Shown: positions 6,379 through 13,346 of the stretch, one piece after another
How positions within the stretch are numbered: position 1 is the stretch's first letter
How the letters are laid out: every line of letters begins with the position of its first letter
From: a virus
Length of the DNA: 55,901 nucleotides
Virus record (IMG/VR): IMGVR_UViG_3300045777_000097
Coordinates: 1 to 55,901 of that record
Reading direction: 5' to 3' (one strand)
Program-made: the position numbers and the translations under genes
The notes under the pieces: model-generated
Told to the model about the DNA's origin: nothing
Seen by the model: the letters and a program-made list of their open reading frames with translations, nothing else
Databases searched by the model: none

Positions 6379-6546
6379 TGCGCCCTCCTTTGTGGGGTGA
6401 TGGATTCGCACCACCGCCGCAATGCGCTCCCCCTCATAAAGGATGGTTGCGTAGAATTACGATCAAAAAAATTAGATGACGCCGGCCCTTCCACCATCGA
6501 ATAAAAGCACTCGATATTATTTTCGGCGGGGATTATTTGTCCGGGC
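6379..6546. promoter_or_regulatory. Divergent early control region
   Basis: These 168 bases separate the leftward early block from the rightward RecE/RecT block and are clearly more AT-rich than the flanks. They contain an inverted repeat ATCGA-N10-TCGAT (6496-6515), a candidate operator, directly abutting a TATTAT that could be a rightward -10 element (6515-6520). No convincing -35 was found, so an activator or phage factor may be needed. AAAGGAGG at 6383-6390 (minus strand) serves the leftward gene. Confidence 0.5.
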
Positions 6547-7557
6547 ATGACACAGGCCGATTATTTTTTATCCAGACACCCTGACAAAGATGGCCGATAC
6601 CATCACCCGCCAGGAATCTATTTTGGCCTCGGGGAGTCCGCTTACTTTTCCGACGTCGCCCTCGGCAGTTCCGACCACAAGAAGCTCGCCGAATCTCCGG
6701 CCCGCTTCTGGTGGGAAAGCCGGTCAAACCCGATGTGGGAACCCGACGAGATCACGCCGGCGCTGCGCATCGGCCGCGCCCGGCATTGCATCGTGCTCGA
6801 TGGCCGGGAGGCTTTCGAGGCGCGCTACGCCCGGAAGACCCTCAACTGGTCGACCAAGGCCGGCATGGTCGAGAAGGCCGCCTTCGAGGCGCAGGGGCTC
6901 GAGCCGCTCGACGACGAGGCCTACGCCCGGACGCTGGCGACGAAAGCGATCATCGAGGCGAACCCCTATCTGGCCGAGACCTTCACCGGCATGGTCGGGA
7001 CGGAGGTCAGCGTCTTCTGGAACGCCCGCGGCGTTCCGAAGAAGGCGCGCTTCGACGGGCTGAAGCCGCGCGCGATCGTCGATTTGAAGAACATCGCGAA
7101 CGAGCGCGCGATCGCCTTTCCGAAGGCGTGCCTGCGGTACATCGACAATTACAAGGCGCACGTTCAGGCCGCGCATTACCTCGAGGCGCGTCTCGCCATG
7201 CGCCAGCTTTGGGAGGACGGGCTCGTCCACGGCGAGCACGATGACGAGGTGCTGGCCGAGGTGGTCGACTCCGACGAATTCGCTTTCGTCTTCGTGTTCC
7301 TGCAGTCGTCGGGCGCGCCGCTCTCGCACGCTTTCCAGTTGAGCTATCGGCGGTTGCCGGGCGGCGAGGAATGGAATCCGATCTTCGACGCCGGGCGTCG
7401 CGTGCTCGACCGCGCGGAAGCGAACTATCTGCGGTGCATGGCGGCGTTCGGCGCCGACACGGCCTGGATCGAGCCGGCCCCGATCGCCGAGCTCGACTCG
7501 TCGCAAGTCAGCTTGCCCTCGTGGTTCCTCCGAGAGGCGGATTGGGAGGGCGTGTGA
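6547..7557 (+). CDS. RecE-like exonuclease, PD-(D/E)XK family (336 aa)
   Basis: Residues 150-215 carry the nuclease core: GTEVSVFW (Glu153), KKARFDGL (Asp170), AIVDLKN (Asp179 and Lys181 as the D-x-K core), then HVQAAHYL with the conserved Gln-Tyr motif. An earlier segment LRIGRARHCIVLDG matches the RecB/RecE-type family helix, with His80. The protein resembles exodeoxyribonuclease VIII-like phage nucleases (DUF3799 type) that resect double-strand ends to feed a RecT annealase, and RecT follows two genes later. No strong Shine-Dalgarno precedes this ATG. Confidence 0.85.
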   Translation: MTQADYFLSRHPDKDGRYHHPPGIYFGLGESAYFSDVALGSSDHKKLAESPARFWWESRSNPMWEPDEITPALRIGRARHCIVLDGREAFEARYARKTLNWSTKAGMVEKAAFEAQGLEPLDDEAYARTLATKAIIEANPYLAETFTGMVGTEVSVFWNARGVPKKARFDGLKPRAIVDLKNIANERAIAFPKACLRYIDNYKAHVQAAHYLEARLAMRQLWEDGLVHGEHDDEVLAEVVDSDEFAFVFVFLQSSGAPLSHAFQLSYRRLPGGEEWNPIFDAGRRVLDRAEANYLRCMAAFGADTAWIEPAPIAELDSSQVSLPSWFLREADWEGV

Positions 7558-7558
7558 A

Positions 7559-7831
7559 ATGGCGAAGACAAAAATCGGCCGTCTCGCGCTCCGGGCGGAG
7601 GGGGAATTCTGGAACGCCTATTGGGCGCCAAGCCAGACGTCGATGAAGGACGCCGTTTTTCTCGGGAGCGTCCGCCTGTCGCTGGTGCAGCGGGACGCCT
7701 ACGCGAAGACGCTGTTCATGGATGCGATGAAGGCGGCGTTCTCCGCGGTCGTCGATGAGACGCTGGGCGAGGCGCCGACGTGGAGCGCGCCCCAGACGGC
7801 GCCGGAGTCCGAGCGCGGGGGGCACGCCTGA
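7559..7831 (+). CDS. Hypothetical 90-aa protein in the RecE/RecT operon
   Basis: The start is MAKTKIGRLALRAEGEFWNA. It reads as mixed strands and helices (KDAVFLGSVRLSLVQRD, then TLFMDAMKAAFSAVVDETLG) with a polar tail. The ATG is one base after the exonuclease stop and has GGGAGG upstream; its stop overlaps the next ATG. No family recognised. Position between exonuclease and annealase suggests an accessory recombination role, by context only. Confidence 0.6.
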   Translation: MAKTKIGRLALRAEGEFWNAYWAPSQTSMKDAVFLGSVRLSLVQRDAYAKTLFMDAMKAAFSAVVDETLGEAPTWSAPQTAPESERGGHA

Positions 7832-8076
7832 TGACCCCAGACGAGATCCTCGCGACCGTCCGCGGCCTTCCGTTCCGGCGCTTCCACAACGCCCTGCGGT
7901 CGCTGGTCAACATCGACGGATGGATGCTCGAGCAGTTGGGCGTCTCGAAGGAGACCGCGGAGCGGTTCGTGAAAGCCCCGGAACACGTCTTTGTCACCGC
8001 CGACGACGAGACCAAGGCCGCGATCTGGAAAGTGCTCGAGCGGCGGCAGCCGGACGATTTGAGGGAGAGCGTTTAA
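7831..8076 (+). CDS. Hypothetical 81-aa helical protein in the RecE/RecT operon
   Basis: The protein starts MTPDEILATVRGLPFRRFHN and is predicted all-helical, with charged surfaces (EQLGVSKETAERFVKAPEHV, DDETKAAIWKVLERR). Its ATG overlaps the previous stop (TGATG) and its TAA is followed directly by the GTG of recT, so translation is probably coupled. Function unknown. Confidence 0.6.
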   Translation: MTPDEILATVRGLPFRRFHNALRSLVNIDGWMLEQLGVSKETAERFVKAPEHVFVTADDETKAAIWKVLERRQPDDLRESV

Positions 8077-9246
8077 GTGGCGAACGAACGGCAGCAGATT
8101 CAGGTCATCGACCCGGTCCCTCTCATGGACACAGGGTCCTTCGAGCACCTTCAGCGCATCGCCTCGGCGATGGCGCGCTCGAGCCTGATCCCGGATTGCC
8201 TCCGGATGACGAAGGTGGTCGACGAGGACGGCTACCCGGTGAAGGAAAACGGGAAAGCCGTCGTCGAATTGCTGCCCTACGAGTCGATCCTCGCCAACTG
8301 CTTCCTCGTCGTCGAGCAGGCCGTCCGGTGGGGCGCGTCGCCCTTCGCCGTGGCTCAGTGCGTCAGCGTCGTCCGCGGGAAGCTCTGCTACGAGGGCAAG
8401 CTGGTCGCCGCGATCGTCGAGGCGAAGCTGGGCGTGCGCCTAACCTACACCTACGACGGGAAAAGCGGCGATCAGCGCGGGATCGTCGTCTCGGGGAAGA
8501 TCGGCGGGGAGTCTGAGGTTCGGATCGTGACCGGCACCGTCGGCGCGTGGAAGACGAACGGCAATATGTCCCCCTGGAAGAACGCTGAGAACCACGAGCG
8601 CATGCTCGCCTACCGCGGCGCGCGCGAGTGGGCCAGGCGGCATGCGCCGGGAATCATGCTGGGAGTTTACACCGACGACGAAATGTCCGACCTGCAGTCC
8701 GGCGGCCGCACGACGCAGCTTCGCGGCATCGAGCCGGTGCGCGACGCCCTCTCCGGCGAGAAGCCGAAGGCGATCGAGGCCCGGCCGGCGGTAGCCGAGA
8801 CCACGGAATCCTTGCCGGCCACGCCAGGCGAGGGAACGGAGGCTGCCGCCGCAGTCTCCGTGGGTGAGGAAGGGGATGTCCGGGAACCGTTAACCATGTC
8901 TCCGACGACATGCGCTTCGGGGAAGGTCTTGGACACCCCTTCCGACCCTGTTGCCGAGGCCGGAGAGGTCCAGCAGGACGTCTCGGCCGTCGAGGCGGAG
9001 AAGGATGGCCCCGAAGCCGAGAACGAGGCGCAGGAGCCCACGCAGCCGACCGACGACGCCTCCTACCAGCGGTGGGTGTTCTGGTGGTCCAGCAACCTCG
9101 TCCACTCGCACGAGGAAGCGTCCGCCAAATGGAAGGCCGAGCGCACGATCCGGAACAGGCTGCAAATCTCGTCCGAGACGGTCGACGCCTGCAAGGCGTT
9201 TCTCGGCAAGTCGTGGCCGGCTCCCCCGGCGAACGGGGAGGCGTGA
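8077..9246 (+). CDS. RecT-family single-strand annealing protein with acidic linker and extra C-terminal domain (389 aa)
   Basis: Residues 15-210 look like a RecT-type annealase: SFEHLQRIASAMARSSLIPD, then LANCFLVVEQAVRWGASPFA, VSVVRGKLCYEGKLVAAIVE and a C-terminal helix near MLAYRGAREWARRHAP. Residues 225-325 are a long acidic, Ala/Pro/Glu-rich linker. Residues 330-383 form a small Trp-rich domain (YQRWVFWWSSNLVHSHEEA) not part of classic RecT. With the RecE-like nuclease it would carry out recombination and repair of phage ends. Start GTG follows the upstream TAA with GAGGGAGA about 8 bases before it. Confidence 0.75.
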   Translation: MANERQQIQVIDPVPLMDTGSFEHLQRIASAMARSSLIPDCLRMTKVVDEDGYPVKENGKAVVELLPYESILANCFLVVEQAVRWGASPFAVAQCVSVVRGKLCYEGKLVAAIVEAKLGVRLTYTYDGKSGDQRGIVVSGKIGGESEVRIVTGTVGAWKTNGNMSPWKNAENHERMLAYRGAREWARRHAPGIMLGVYTDDEMSDLQSGGRTTQLRGIEPVRDALSGEKPKAIEARPAVAETTESLPATPGEGTEAAAAVSVGEEGDVREPLTMSPTTCASGKVLDTPSDPVAEAGEVQQDVSAVEAEKDGPEAENEAQEPTQPTDDASYQRWVFWWSSNLVHSHEEASAKWKAERTIRNRLQISSETVDACKAFLGKSWPAPPANGEA

Positions 9247-9247
9247 C

Positions 9248-9493
9248 GTGGAGGAACGGGAGCGGATCGCGCGGCTGATCGCCGGGGCGCTCCACGCGGG
9301 GCGTGAGAACGACATCGTCACCATCGGATCACGGCAGATCGCCCAAAGCGTCTTCGCGGTCCCGCCGAAGGAGTTTCAGGCGCCTTTGTGGAGCCTCTAC
9401 ACGACCGTCGCCGACGTCATCATCGGCGACCAGGAACGCCAGGCCGAAGCCGCCCGCGAACGATGGGCCGCGGCGTCTCCGGAAATTGACTGA
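9248..9493 (+). CDS. Hypothetical 81-aa protein downstream of recT
   Basis: From GTG the product starts (M)EERERIARLIAGALHAGREN and continues through VTIGSRQIAQSVFAVPPKEF to a charged C-terminal helix. The GTG lies one base after the recT stop. GC-rich third positions fit this frame. No family recognised; it ends the recombination operon. Confidence 0.55.
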   Translation: MEERERIARLIAGALHAGRENDIVTIGSRQIAQSVFAVPPKEFQAPLWSLYTTVADVIIGDQERQAEAARERWAAASPEID

Positions 9494-9528
9494 TTACCCT
9501 CATGCGCACGGTAGTGATAATACGTATA

Positions 9529-9558
9529 TTGCATATTTTGAATCGCGAGATATATACT
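9529..9558 (+). promoter_or_regulatory. Sigma70-like promoter upstream of the helix-turn-helix regulator
   Basis: TTGCAT (9529-9534) and TATACT (9553-9558) are separated by 18 bases in the most AT-rich stretch of this region. The -10 matches consensus at 5 of 6 positions and the -35 at 4 of 6. A palindrome ATACGTAT (9520-9527) lies just upstream. It would drive the regulator at 9606 with a leader of about 40 bases. Confidence 0.55.
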
Positions 9559-9571
9559 CTGGCTATGTACT

Positions 9572-9587
9572 CAGGCGATTGTGCCTG
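9572..9587. promoter_or_regulatory. Operator-like inverted repeat
   Basis: CAGGC-N6-GCCTG lies just downstream of the predicted promoter and about 18 bases before the regulator's start codon. Its place between the transcription start and the ATG suits an autorepression site for the helix-turn-helix protein encoded next. It could instead form a short RNA hairpin. Confidence 0.4.
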
Positions 9588-9605
9588 GGGCTAGTGAGGT
9601 AAATT

Positions 9606-9896
9606 ATGACCCCACGGGACTATGCTGCGCTGCAGCGCGCCATGCAGATGGACACCGACACATTCGCCCAATGGCTGTGCTGCGGCCCGCGGACCGCTCA
9701 TCGGTGGCTGAACGGGGATCAGGACATCCCGCGCTGGATCGAGACGTTCGGCCCATTTTTAGTCGAGGCCGCTACCGGGCAGTGGGGGCCGGGTGTGCAG
9801 AAGCGCGTGCTCCTGCTCCCGCGGCTTGGCTTGCAACCCCTCCTGCCGCAGCAGCTTCGGCAGGCCACGGCCGACGCGACATCGGAGTCCCTCTAG
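9606..9896 (+). CDS. Helix-turn-helix transcription regulator (96 aa)
   Basis: The N-terminus MTPRDYAALQRAMQMDTDTF followed by AQWLCCGPRTAHRWLNGDQD has the look of a Cro/XRE-like helix-turn-helix, with the turn near Cys25-Gly27 and a recognition helix ARG/THR-rich at 28-36, and IPRWI after it. The rest is a Leu/Gln-rich tail. GTGAGG sits 7 bases before the ATG. It has its own promoter and a dyad just upstream. Its TAG shares a CTAG with the stop of the convergent lysis gene. It probably regulates early or late expression; a lysogeny role is not shown. Confidence 0.65.
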   Translation: MTPRDYAALQRAMQMDTDTFAQWLCCGPRTAHRWLNGDQDIPRWIETFGPFLVEAATGQWGPGVQKRVLLLPRLGLQPLLPQQLRQATADATSESL

Positions 9897-10207
9897 TGTG
9901 GCGCCTTTGGCGCCATGCCTTGAAGGGCGCGCTTAACCTCGGCGAGGTCACTGGCTTGGACCTGTTCCTGTCCGGATATGGTTCCGAGGTTTCGTGCGAT
10001 TTCGGTCATTGATCGGCGGATGTCCGAAATATCGGACGCCATCGTCTGTGTCACCTCGTGCTCATGCACCATGTCGTGCTGCAAGCCGGTGACGTCTCGG
10101 AGCGTCGTGACCTGACCGGCTGAAAACCACCCGACCACGGCGACTACACCCGCCCCGGCGACGTATTTCAGCACCTCGATAGCGTGGTCGGCGGGGTGGA
10201 CGGACAT
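9893..10207 (-). CDS. Membrane-anchored coiled-coil protein, spanin- or holin-accessory-like (104 aa)
   Basis: One hydrophobic segment (about 12-30, VLKYVAGAGVVAVVGWFSAG) is followed by a long heptad-like region (residues 35-98, DISDIRRSMTEIARNLGTI to SDLAEVKRAL). This resembles phage XhlA-type or inner-membrane spanin-type proteins. GGGAAG precedes the ATG. It lies downstream of the amidase, in the lysis region. Assignment rests on architecture and place; no sequence signature proves it. Confidence 0.55.
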   Translation of the reverse strand: MSVHPADHAIEVLKYVAGAGVVAVVGWFSAGQVTTLRDVTGLQHDMVHEHEVTQTMASDISDIRRSMTEIARNLGTISGQEQVQASDLAEVKRALQGMAPKAPH

Positions 10208-10272
10208 CTGTTCTTCCCTAGAATCAGATCCACGCCGCCTCCGCCGTTCTATGTCGAACAGGTCGTCACGGT

Positions 10273-10413
10273 CTACCGGGATCGGCCGCCCACGAACCGG
10301 GCGATGGCCGCGAGCAGCTTCCGGGCGACATCGCGGAGGGTGACGGCGGCGGCCACGACCGCAACGATGATCGCCGCCATGGTGACGAGAATGACGATGA
10401 GACCTGTTTCCAC
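10273..10413 (-). CDS. Membrane microprotein in the lysis region (46 aa)
   Basis: From GTG it reads (M)ETGLIVILVTMAAIIVAVVA, a single strong transmembrane helix (5-27), followed by a basic amphipathic helix (RDVARKLLAAIARFVGG). GGAGG lies exactly 7 bases before the GTG. The start is 3 bases after the amidase stop. It could be a small holin, antiholin or spanin component; the sequence alone does not decide. Confidence 0.55.
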   Translation of the reverse strand: METGLIVILVTMAAIIVAVVAAAVTLRDVARKLLAAIARFVGGRSR

Positions 10414-10416
10414 GGG

Positions 10417-11130
10417 TCAGCCTCCGGAAAGTTCTTTTTCGATGGCCGCGACGGTGAGTGGCCCGGCATCCCCGTCCACGTCGAGTTTTTCCTTGGCCTG
10501 GAATGCTTTGACGGGGTTGGGGAAGCCGAGCTTTTCCAGGGCGTCCAGAACGCCCTCGAGCGTCGTCAGGAGCGGCGCGGTCGGCTCTGCGGCGCCGGCC
10601 AGGTAGGATCCGGGCGGCGGGTAGTGGCCGGCGTCCGCTTCGGCTTTCACGCGCGCGATGAAGCCGGTGATCCACGCCGGGTTCGTCGATGGGTCGGAGT
10701 GGCCGCCGCCGTCTTTCCCGAGGCCGAAATGAGTCTCGAGGCCCTTGCCCGCCCCGCCCGGGGCACGCTGGATCGGGATGTTGTAGGTTTTGCAGAGATA
10801 GGCCGCCAGGCGGGCGGTGGTCAGCAACAGGGCGTCGCTGTAGCCGTTCTTGCTGTAGCCCGCCATCTCGATCCCGATGGTGCGAGAGTTGAACGCGCAG
10901 GCGTGCCAGGCCTTGTCGGAAACGCGGACGCACTGGTCGATCTTGCCGCCGTCCTCGCGGATGACGAAATGCGCCGAGACCTGCGACTGCTTTTCCTTGA
11001 ACCATTCGTCGGACGCATCGAAGTCGCCTTCGCAGTCGTGGATGACGATGCCGTCGATGTCGGCAGTGCGGGCGGAATAATTCGGCGACGGCGTCCACGA
11101 CAGGGGGGGGAGCCATTCGGCATTTGCCAT
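10417..11130 (-). CDS. Endolysin: N-acetylmuramoyl-L-alanine amidase with peptidoglycan-binding tail (237 aa)
   Basis: Residues 15-165 are an Amidase_2 (T7 lysozyme/PGRP) fold. The first zinc His is His31 in GIVIHDCEG, FNSRTIGIEMAGY is the central strand, and GGGHSDPSTNPAW supplies the last His (144) with Asp146. Residues 185-237 look like a peptidoglycan-binding domain (KAFQAKEKLDVDGDAGPLTV). It cleaves the MurNAc-L-Ala bond at host lysis. No signal peptide is seen, so release would depend on a holin among the neighbouring membrane proteins. Confidence 0.9.
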   Translation of the reverse strand: MANAEWLPPLSWTPSPNYSARTADIDGIVIHDCEGDFDASDEWFKEKQSQVSAHFVIREDGGKIDQCVRVSDKAWHACAFNSRTIGIEMAGYSKNGYSDALLLTTARLAAYLCKTYNIPIQRAPGGAGKGLETHFGLGKDGGGHSDPSTNPAWITGFIARVKAEADAGHYPPPGSYLAGAAEPTAPLLTTLEGVLDALEKLGFPNPVKAFQAKEKLDVDGDAGPLTVAAIEKELSGG

Positions 11131-11142
11131 GATCGTGGTCCC

Positions 11143-11283
11143 TCAGATGGTGCGGGCGTCCGGCTGCGGAACCTTGCCGGGGGCGAAGCGATAGAAGGGG
11201 ACGAGGCGCTTCGGCGTTGGCACGGGGGCGGCTTCGACCTTCGGCGCCGGCGCGGCCGGCTTGGCGGCGTGTTTCTTGCTCAT
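11143..11283 (-). CDS. Hypothetical 46-aa Pro/Ala/Lys-rich protein
   Basis: This short gene encodes MSKKHAAKPAAPAPKVEAAP followed by KRLVPFYRFAPGKVPQPDAR. AAAGGAG sits about 8 bases before the ATG. Stop and start are well spaced from the amidase and the lysozyme-like gene. It is probably disordered. No function can be assigned. Confidence 0.45.
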   Translation of the reverse strand: MSKKHAAKPAAPAPKVEAAPVPTPKRLVPFYRFAPGKVPQPDARTI

Positions 11284-11296
11284 TTCAGGGCTCCTT

Positions 11297-11950
11297 TCAG
11301 TTGTTGGCCCAACCCTCCGAGAGGGCTTCCCAGCCGTCCGGCTTCGGCCCGCGCGACGGCGGCCAGATCCCGGAGGCGATCAGGACCCAGGTCTCCGCCA
11401 TGGTCCCGCGGCGCTCCGCCTCGCCGTTGGAGACGGTCCCGGCCTTCTCGAAGCTGATCGTGGCCGACATCGCGACGCCGTAGGCGCTGCGCCTGGCCGT
11501 GATCGCGGCGGCGCCGTAGCCGAGGGGGAAAGTGGCGAACTCCCACAGGGTCGCGCGGACCTCGTTCTCGAGCGTGTTCTGGCCGGCGAGGACCAGCGCC
11601 TTGATGTCGATGCCGAGGCCGGGCGCGGTGATCCTGCCATCGGCGGTCTTGTGGCCATCCCGGATCGCCACGGTGCGCGCTTCCTTGCGCTGGTAGAGGC
11701 CGAAGCTCGTCGGCGTGCCGACCGGGTGCGGCGCCCACGACAGGCGCTTGCCGGCCTCATCGACGTAGTCGCCCATCCCGTTCGGATCGAGGTCCTCGTT
11801 CTCCCCTTCGGCGCACCCGAGCATGCCAAAGGCGAACGGATTCGGGTGCCCGGCGGCGCGGTAGAGGGCGTGCAGCTTCCGCGCGCGGGTGAACAGCGTC
11901 TGGCCATCCGGGGAGGCAGGATCAGGCCACAGGGGGATCGTTATGTTCAT
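11297..11950 (-). CDS. Lysozyme-like putative muralytic protein (217 aa)
   Basis: A lysozyme-type signature is visible: a helix with a central acid (FAFGMLGCAEGENEDLDPN, residues 39-57) and, after a loop, TSFGLYQ (81-87). This parallels the E...GLFQ spacing of phage tail lysozyme and transglycosylase-like folds. Residues 110-160 hold helices and a strand pair, and the C-terminus ends in a Trp-rich segment. It lies directly upstream of the amidase in the lysis block, so a second peptidoglycan hydrolase is plausible. It overlaps the preceding membrane-protein gene by 29 bases. Confidence 0.5.
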   Translation of the reverse strand: MNITIPLWPDPASPDGQTLFTRARKLHALYRAAGHPNPFAFGMLGCAEGENEDLDPNGMGDYVDEAGKRLSWAPHPVGTPTSFGLYQRKEARTVAIRDGHKTADGRITAPGLGIDIKALVLAGQNTLENEVRATLWEFATFPLGYGAAAITARRSAYGVAMSATISFEKAGTVSNGEAERRGTMAETWVLIASGIWPPSRGPKPDGWEALSEGWANN

Positions 11951-12086
11951 CGTCGTCCTCCAGATAGACCTTCGCCGCGGCCGCCATGTACCGCAGGAAC
12001 GGCCACGCCGAGATCATGCCCCACACCGCAGCGCCCACGGCGGCGGCTGCGAGCGTCCCCCAGCCGATCTGCTGGGCGTCCGTCAT
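11922..12086 (-). CDS. Membrane microprotein in the lysis region (54 aa)
   Basis: The start MTDAQQIGWGTLAAAAVGAA leads into one transmembrane helix (about 10-35, ending VWGMISAWPFLRYM) and an acidic C-terminal tail (YLEDDDEHNDPPVA). The ATG overlaps the preceding stop by 4 bases and the 3' end overlaps the lysozyme-like gene by 29 bases. A charged tail after one helix is compatible with a pinholin or an antiholin, but this is only architecture. Confidence 0.5.
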   Translation of the reverse strand: MTDAQQIGWGTLAAAAVGAAVWGMISAWPFLRYMAAAAKVYLEDDDEHNDPPVA

Positions 12087-12454
12087 GCGCGCTGGCCGCC
12101 GCGCCCGAGTTGCGTCTGCGCGTCCCGCATCGGGTTTGGATCGCCGTGGATCGTCCCGTCGGCGATTCCTTCGATGATGTACGCAGCAAGCGCCTCGGCG
12201 GCCGGAGCCGCGAGCGTGGCGACAAGGGGGCCGCCGGCCGCCCGGAGCGCCGCCTCGATGATGGTGTCCGCGACCGCTTCCCCGTCCGAGACGGTCGCCG
12301 CGCCCTCGACCAGCCGCGAGGCGACGGCCCCGAGCGCGCGGACATCGCCGCCGGTGAGCGTCAGCTTGCCGATCTGAATGGCCGGCGCGGCAGGGGCCGT
12401 AGCCACCGGCGGCGCGACGACCAGTTGCCTGATCAGGTCGCCGAGCCAACTCAT
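12083..12454 (-). CDS. Hypothetical 123-aa Ala-rich protein in the lysis region
   Basis: The protein begins MSWLGDLIRQLVVAPPVATA, with a Pro/Ala linker, then an Ala-rich helical domain (residues 35-100, ALGAVASRLVEG to EALAAYIIEGI) and a polar tail. The ATG overlaps the lipoprotein stop by 4 bases, and its stop overlaps the next ATG by 4. No transmembrane helix is certain. Family unknown. Confidence 0.5.
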   Translation of the reverse strand: MSWLGDLIRQLVVAPPVATAPAAPAIQIGKLTLTGGDVRALGAVASRLVEGAATVSDGEAVADTIIEAALRAAGGPLVATLAAPAAEALAAYIIEGIADGTIHGDPNPMRDAQTQLGRGGQRA

Positions 12455-12801
12455 TTCTGGGCGAGTCCGGCGGCAACCGTCTGCCCGACGAACTCGGCCG
12501 CGTTGATCGCGATGCCGGCCAGCGGCGCCGCGGCGGCGAGGGTCTGGGCGTCGGTCGCGGTCGCGGCGTTGCCGACGAGCAGGCGCTTGACGACCGTCTG
12601 CACGGTCGCGTTGTTCGGGTTCGCCGCGGCGATCTGGTTGAGCAGGGCAGCGTTGAGGGTCGTGTACGCCTGGACGCCGGCGGCGGCGGTCGGCGCGGCG
12701 GCGACAGCCTTGTTCGCGGCGGACGTGACGGCGGCCTGGTTGGCGCAGCCGGCGAGCGCGAGGCCAGCGAGGGCAACGCCGATGAAAGCGAATCTGGTCA
12801 T
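12451..12801 (-). CDS. Phage lipoprotein (116 aa)
   Basis: The N-terminus MTRFAFIGVALAGLALAGC is a lipoprotein signal with lipobox LAGC, so cleavage and lipidation at Cys19 are expected. The mature part is a soluble Ala/Asn-rich helical domain. It lies in the lysis region; outer-membrane spanin subunits are lipoproteins, but they are usually shorter and Pro-rich, so this could equally be a superinfection-exclusion lipoprotein. Ala/Gly after the Cys, with no Asp at +2, favours transport to the outer membrane. Confidence 0.65.
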   Translation of the reverse strand: MTRFAFIGVALAGLALAGCANQAAVTSAANKAVAAAPTAAAGVQAYTTLNAALLNQIAAANPNNATVQTVVKRLLVGNAATATDAQTLAAAAPLAGIAINAAEFVGQTVAAGLAQK

Positions 12802-12825
12802 GACGGTTCTCCGAGGGGGAAGAGG

Positions 12826-12844
12826 GCCGGGCGCGGGGCCCGGC
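12826..12844 (-). terminator. GC-rich hairpin between lysis genes, weak terminator or attenuator
   Basis: A perfect 7-base stem (GCCGGGC, loop GCGGG, GCCCGGC) fills the short gap between the 138-aa membrane protein gene and the lipoprotein gene. On the minus strand it is followed by CCTCTTCC rather than a T run, so it may pause transcription or protect RNA more than terminate. Confidence 0.3.
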
Positions 12845-12850
12845 GTGCGG

Positions 12851-13270
12851 TCACTTCGCGGCGGCGGGGGCGGCGCTGGTCATCGTCGCCTGCAGCTTGC
12901 CGATCTGGCCCACGATGATCGAGGCGGCGAGCTCGGGCGTGAGGCCCGTCGCGGAAACGGCCCTGGCGAGCGCCGGCGCCGAGGCGGAGACGATCGCGTT
13001 GGCGGCGGCGGCGATGCCCGGGGATCCGACGTTGACCTGGGCAGTCGCGAGATTGCCGAGCGCGCCGGCGACGAGCTTCCCGGCCTCGTTGGCGCAGGCC
13101 GTCTCGATCTGCGTCTGGTAGGCGGAGGCGACTGCGATGCCGGCGCCCTTGAGCGCGGCGAAGACGAGGCCGCCAAGGGCGAGGACGACGGACCCGGCGA
13201 TGGCGGAGATGTAGGGCTGCAACGCCTCGATGAGGGGCGCGACGTTCACGACGGCGGTTGGGTCGGACAT
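12851..13270 (-). CDS. Putative holin-like membrane protein (138 aa)
   Basis: The start at 13270 is chosen because GGAG lies 6 bases upstream; a TTG four codons earlier lacks one. The N-terminal MSDPTAVVNVAPLIEALQPY leads into a hydrophobic helix (about 21-47, AIAGSVVLALGGLVFAALKG). A long Ala-rich amphipathic region follows. It is the first gene after the spikes and opens the lysis group, which fits a holin or phage membrane-pore protein. No defined holin family signature is visible. Confidence 0.45.
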   Translation of the reverse strand: MSDPTAVVNVAPLIEALQPYISAIAGSVVLALGGLVFAALKGAGIAVASAYQTQIETACANEAGKLVAGALGNLATAQVNVGSPGIAAAANAIVSASAPALARAVSATGLTPELAASIIVGQIGKLQATMTSAAPAAAK

Positions 13271-13346
13271 GGATGTCTCCAATGATCCGACGCCAGGCCG
13301 CCGCAGGGCGTCACAGGCCGCCCTCTACCACACGGCTGATAGGGCA

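Noticed and set aside
11261-13285. 674-codon plus-strand frame across the lysis region
   Set aside because: It lies opposite at least five genes with proper starts and overlaps; composition is that of an antisense shadow.
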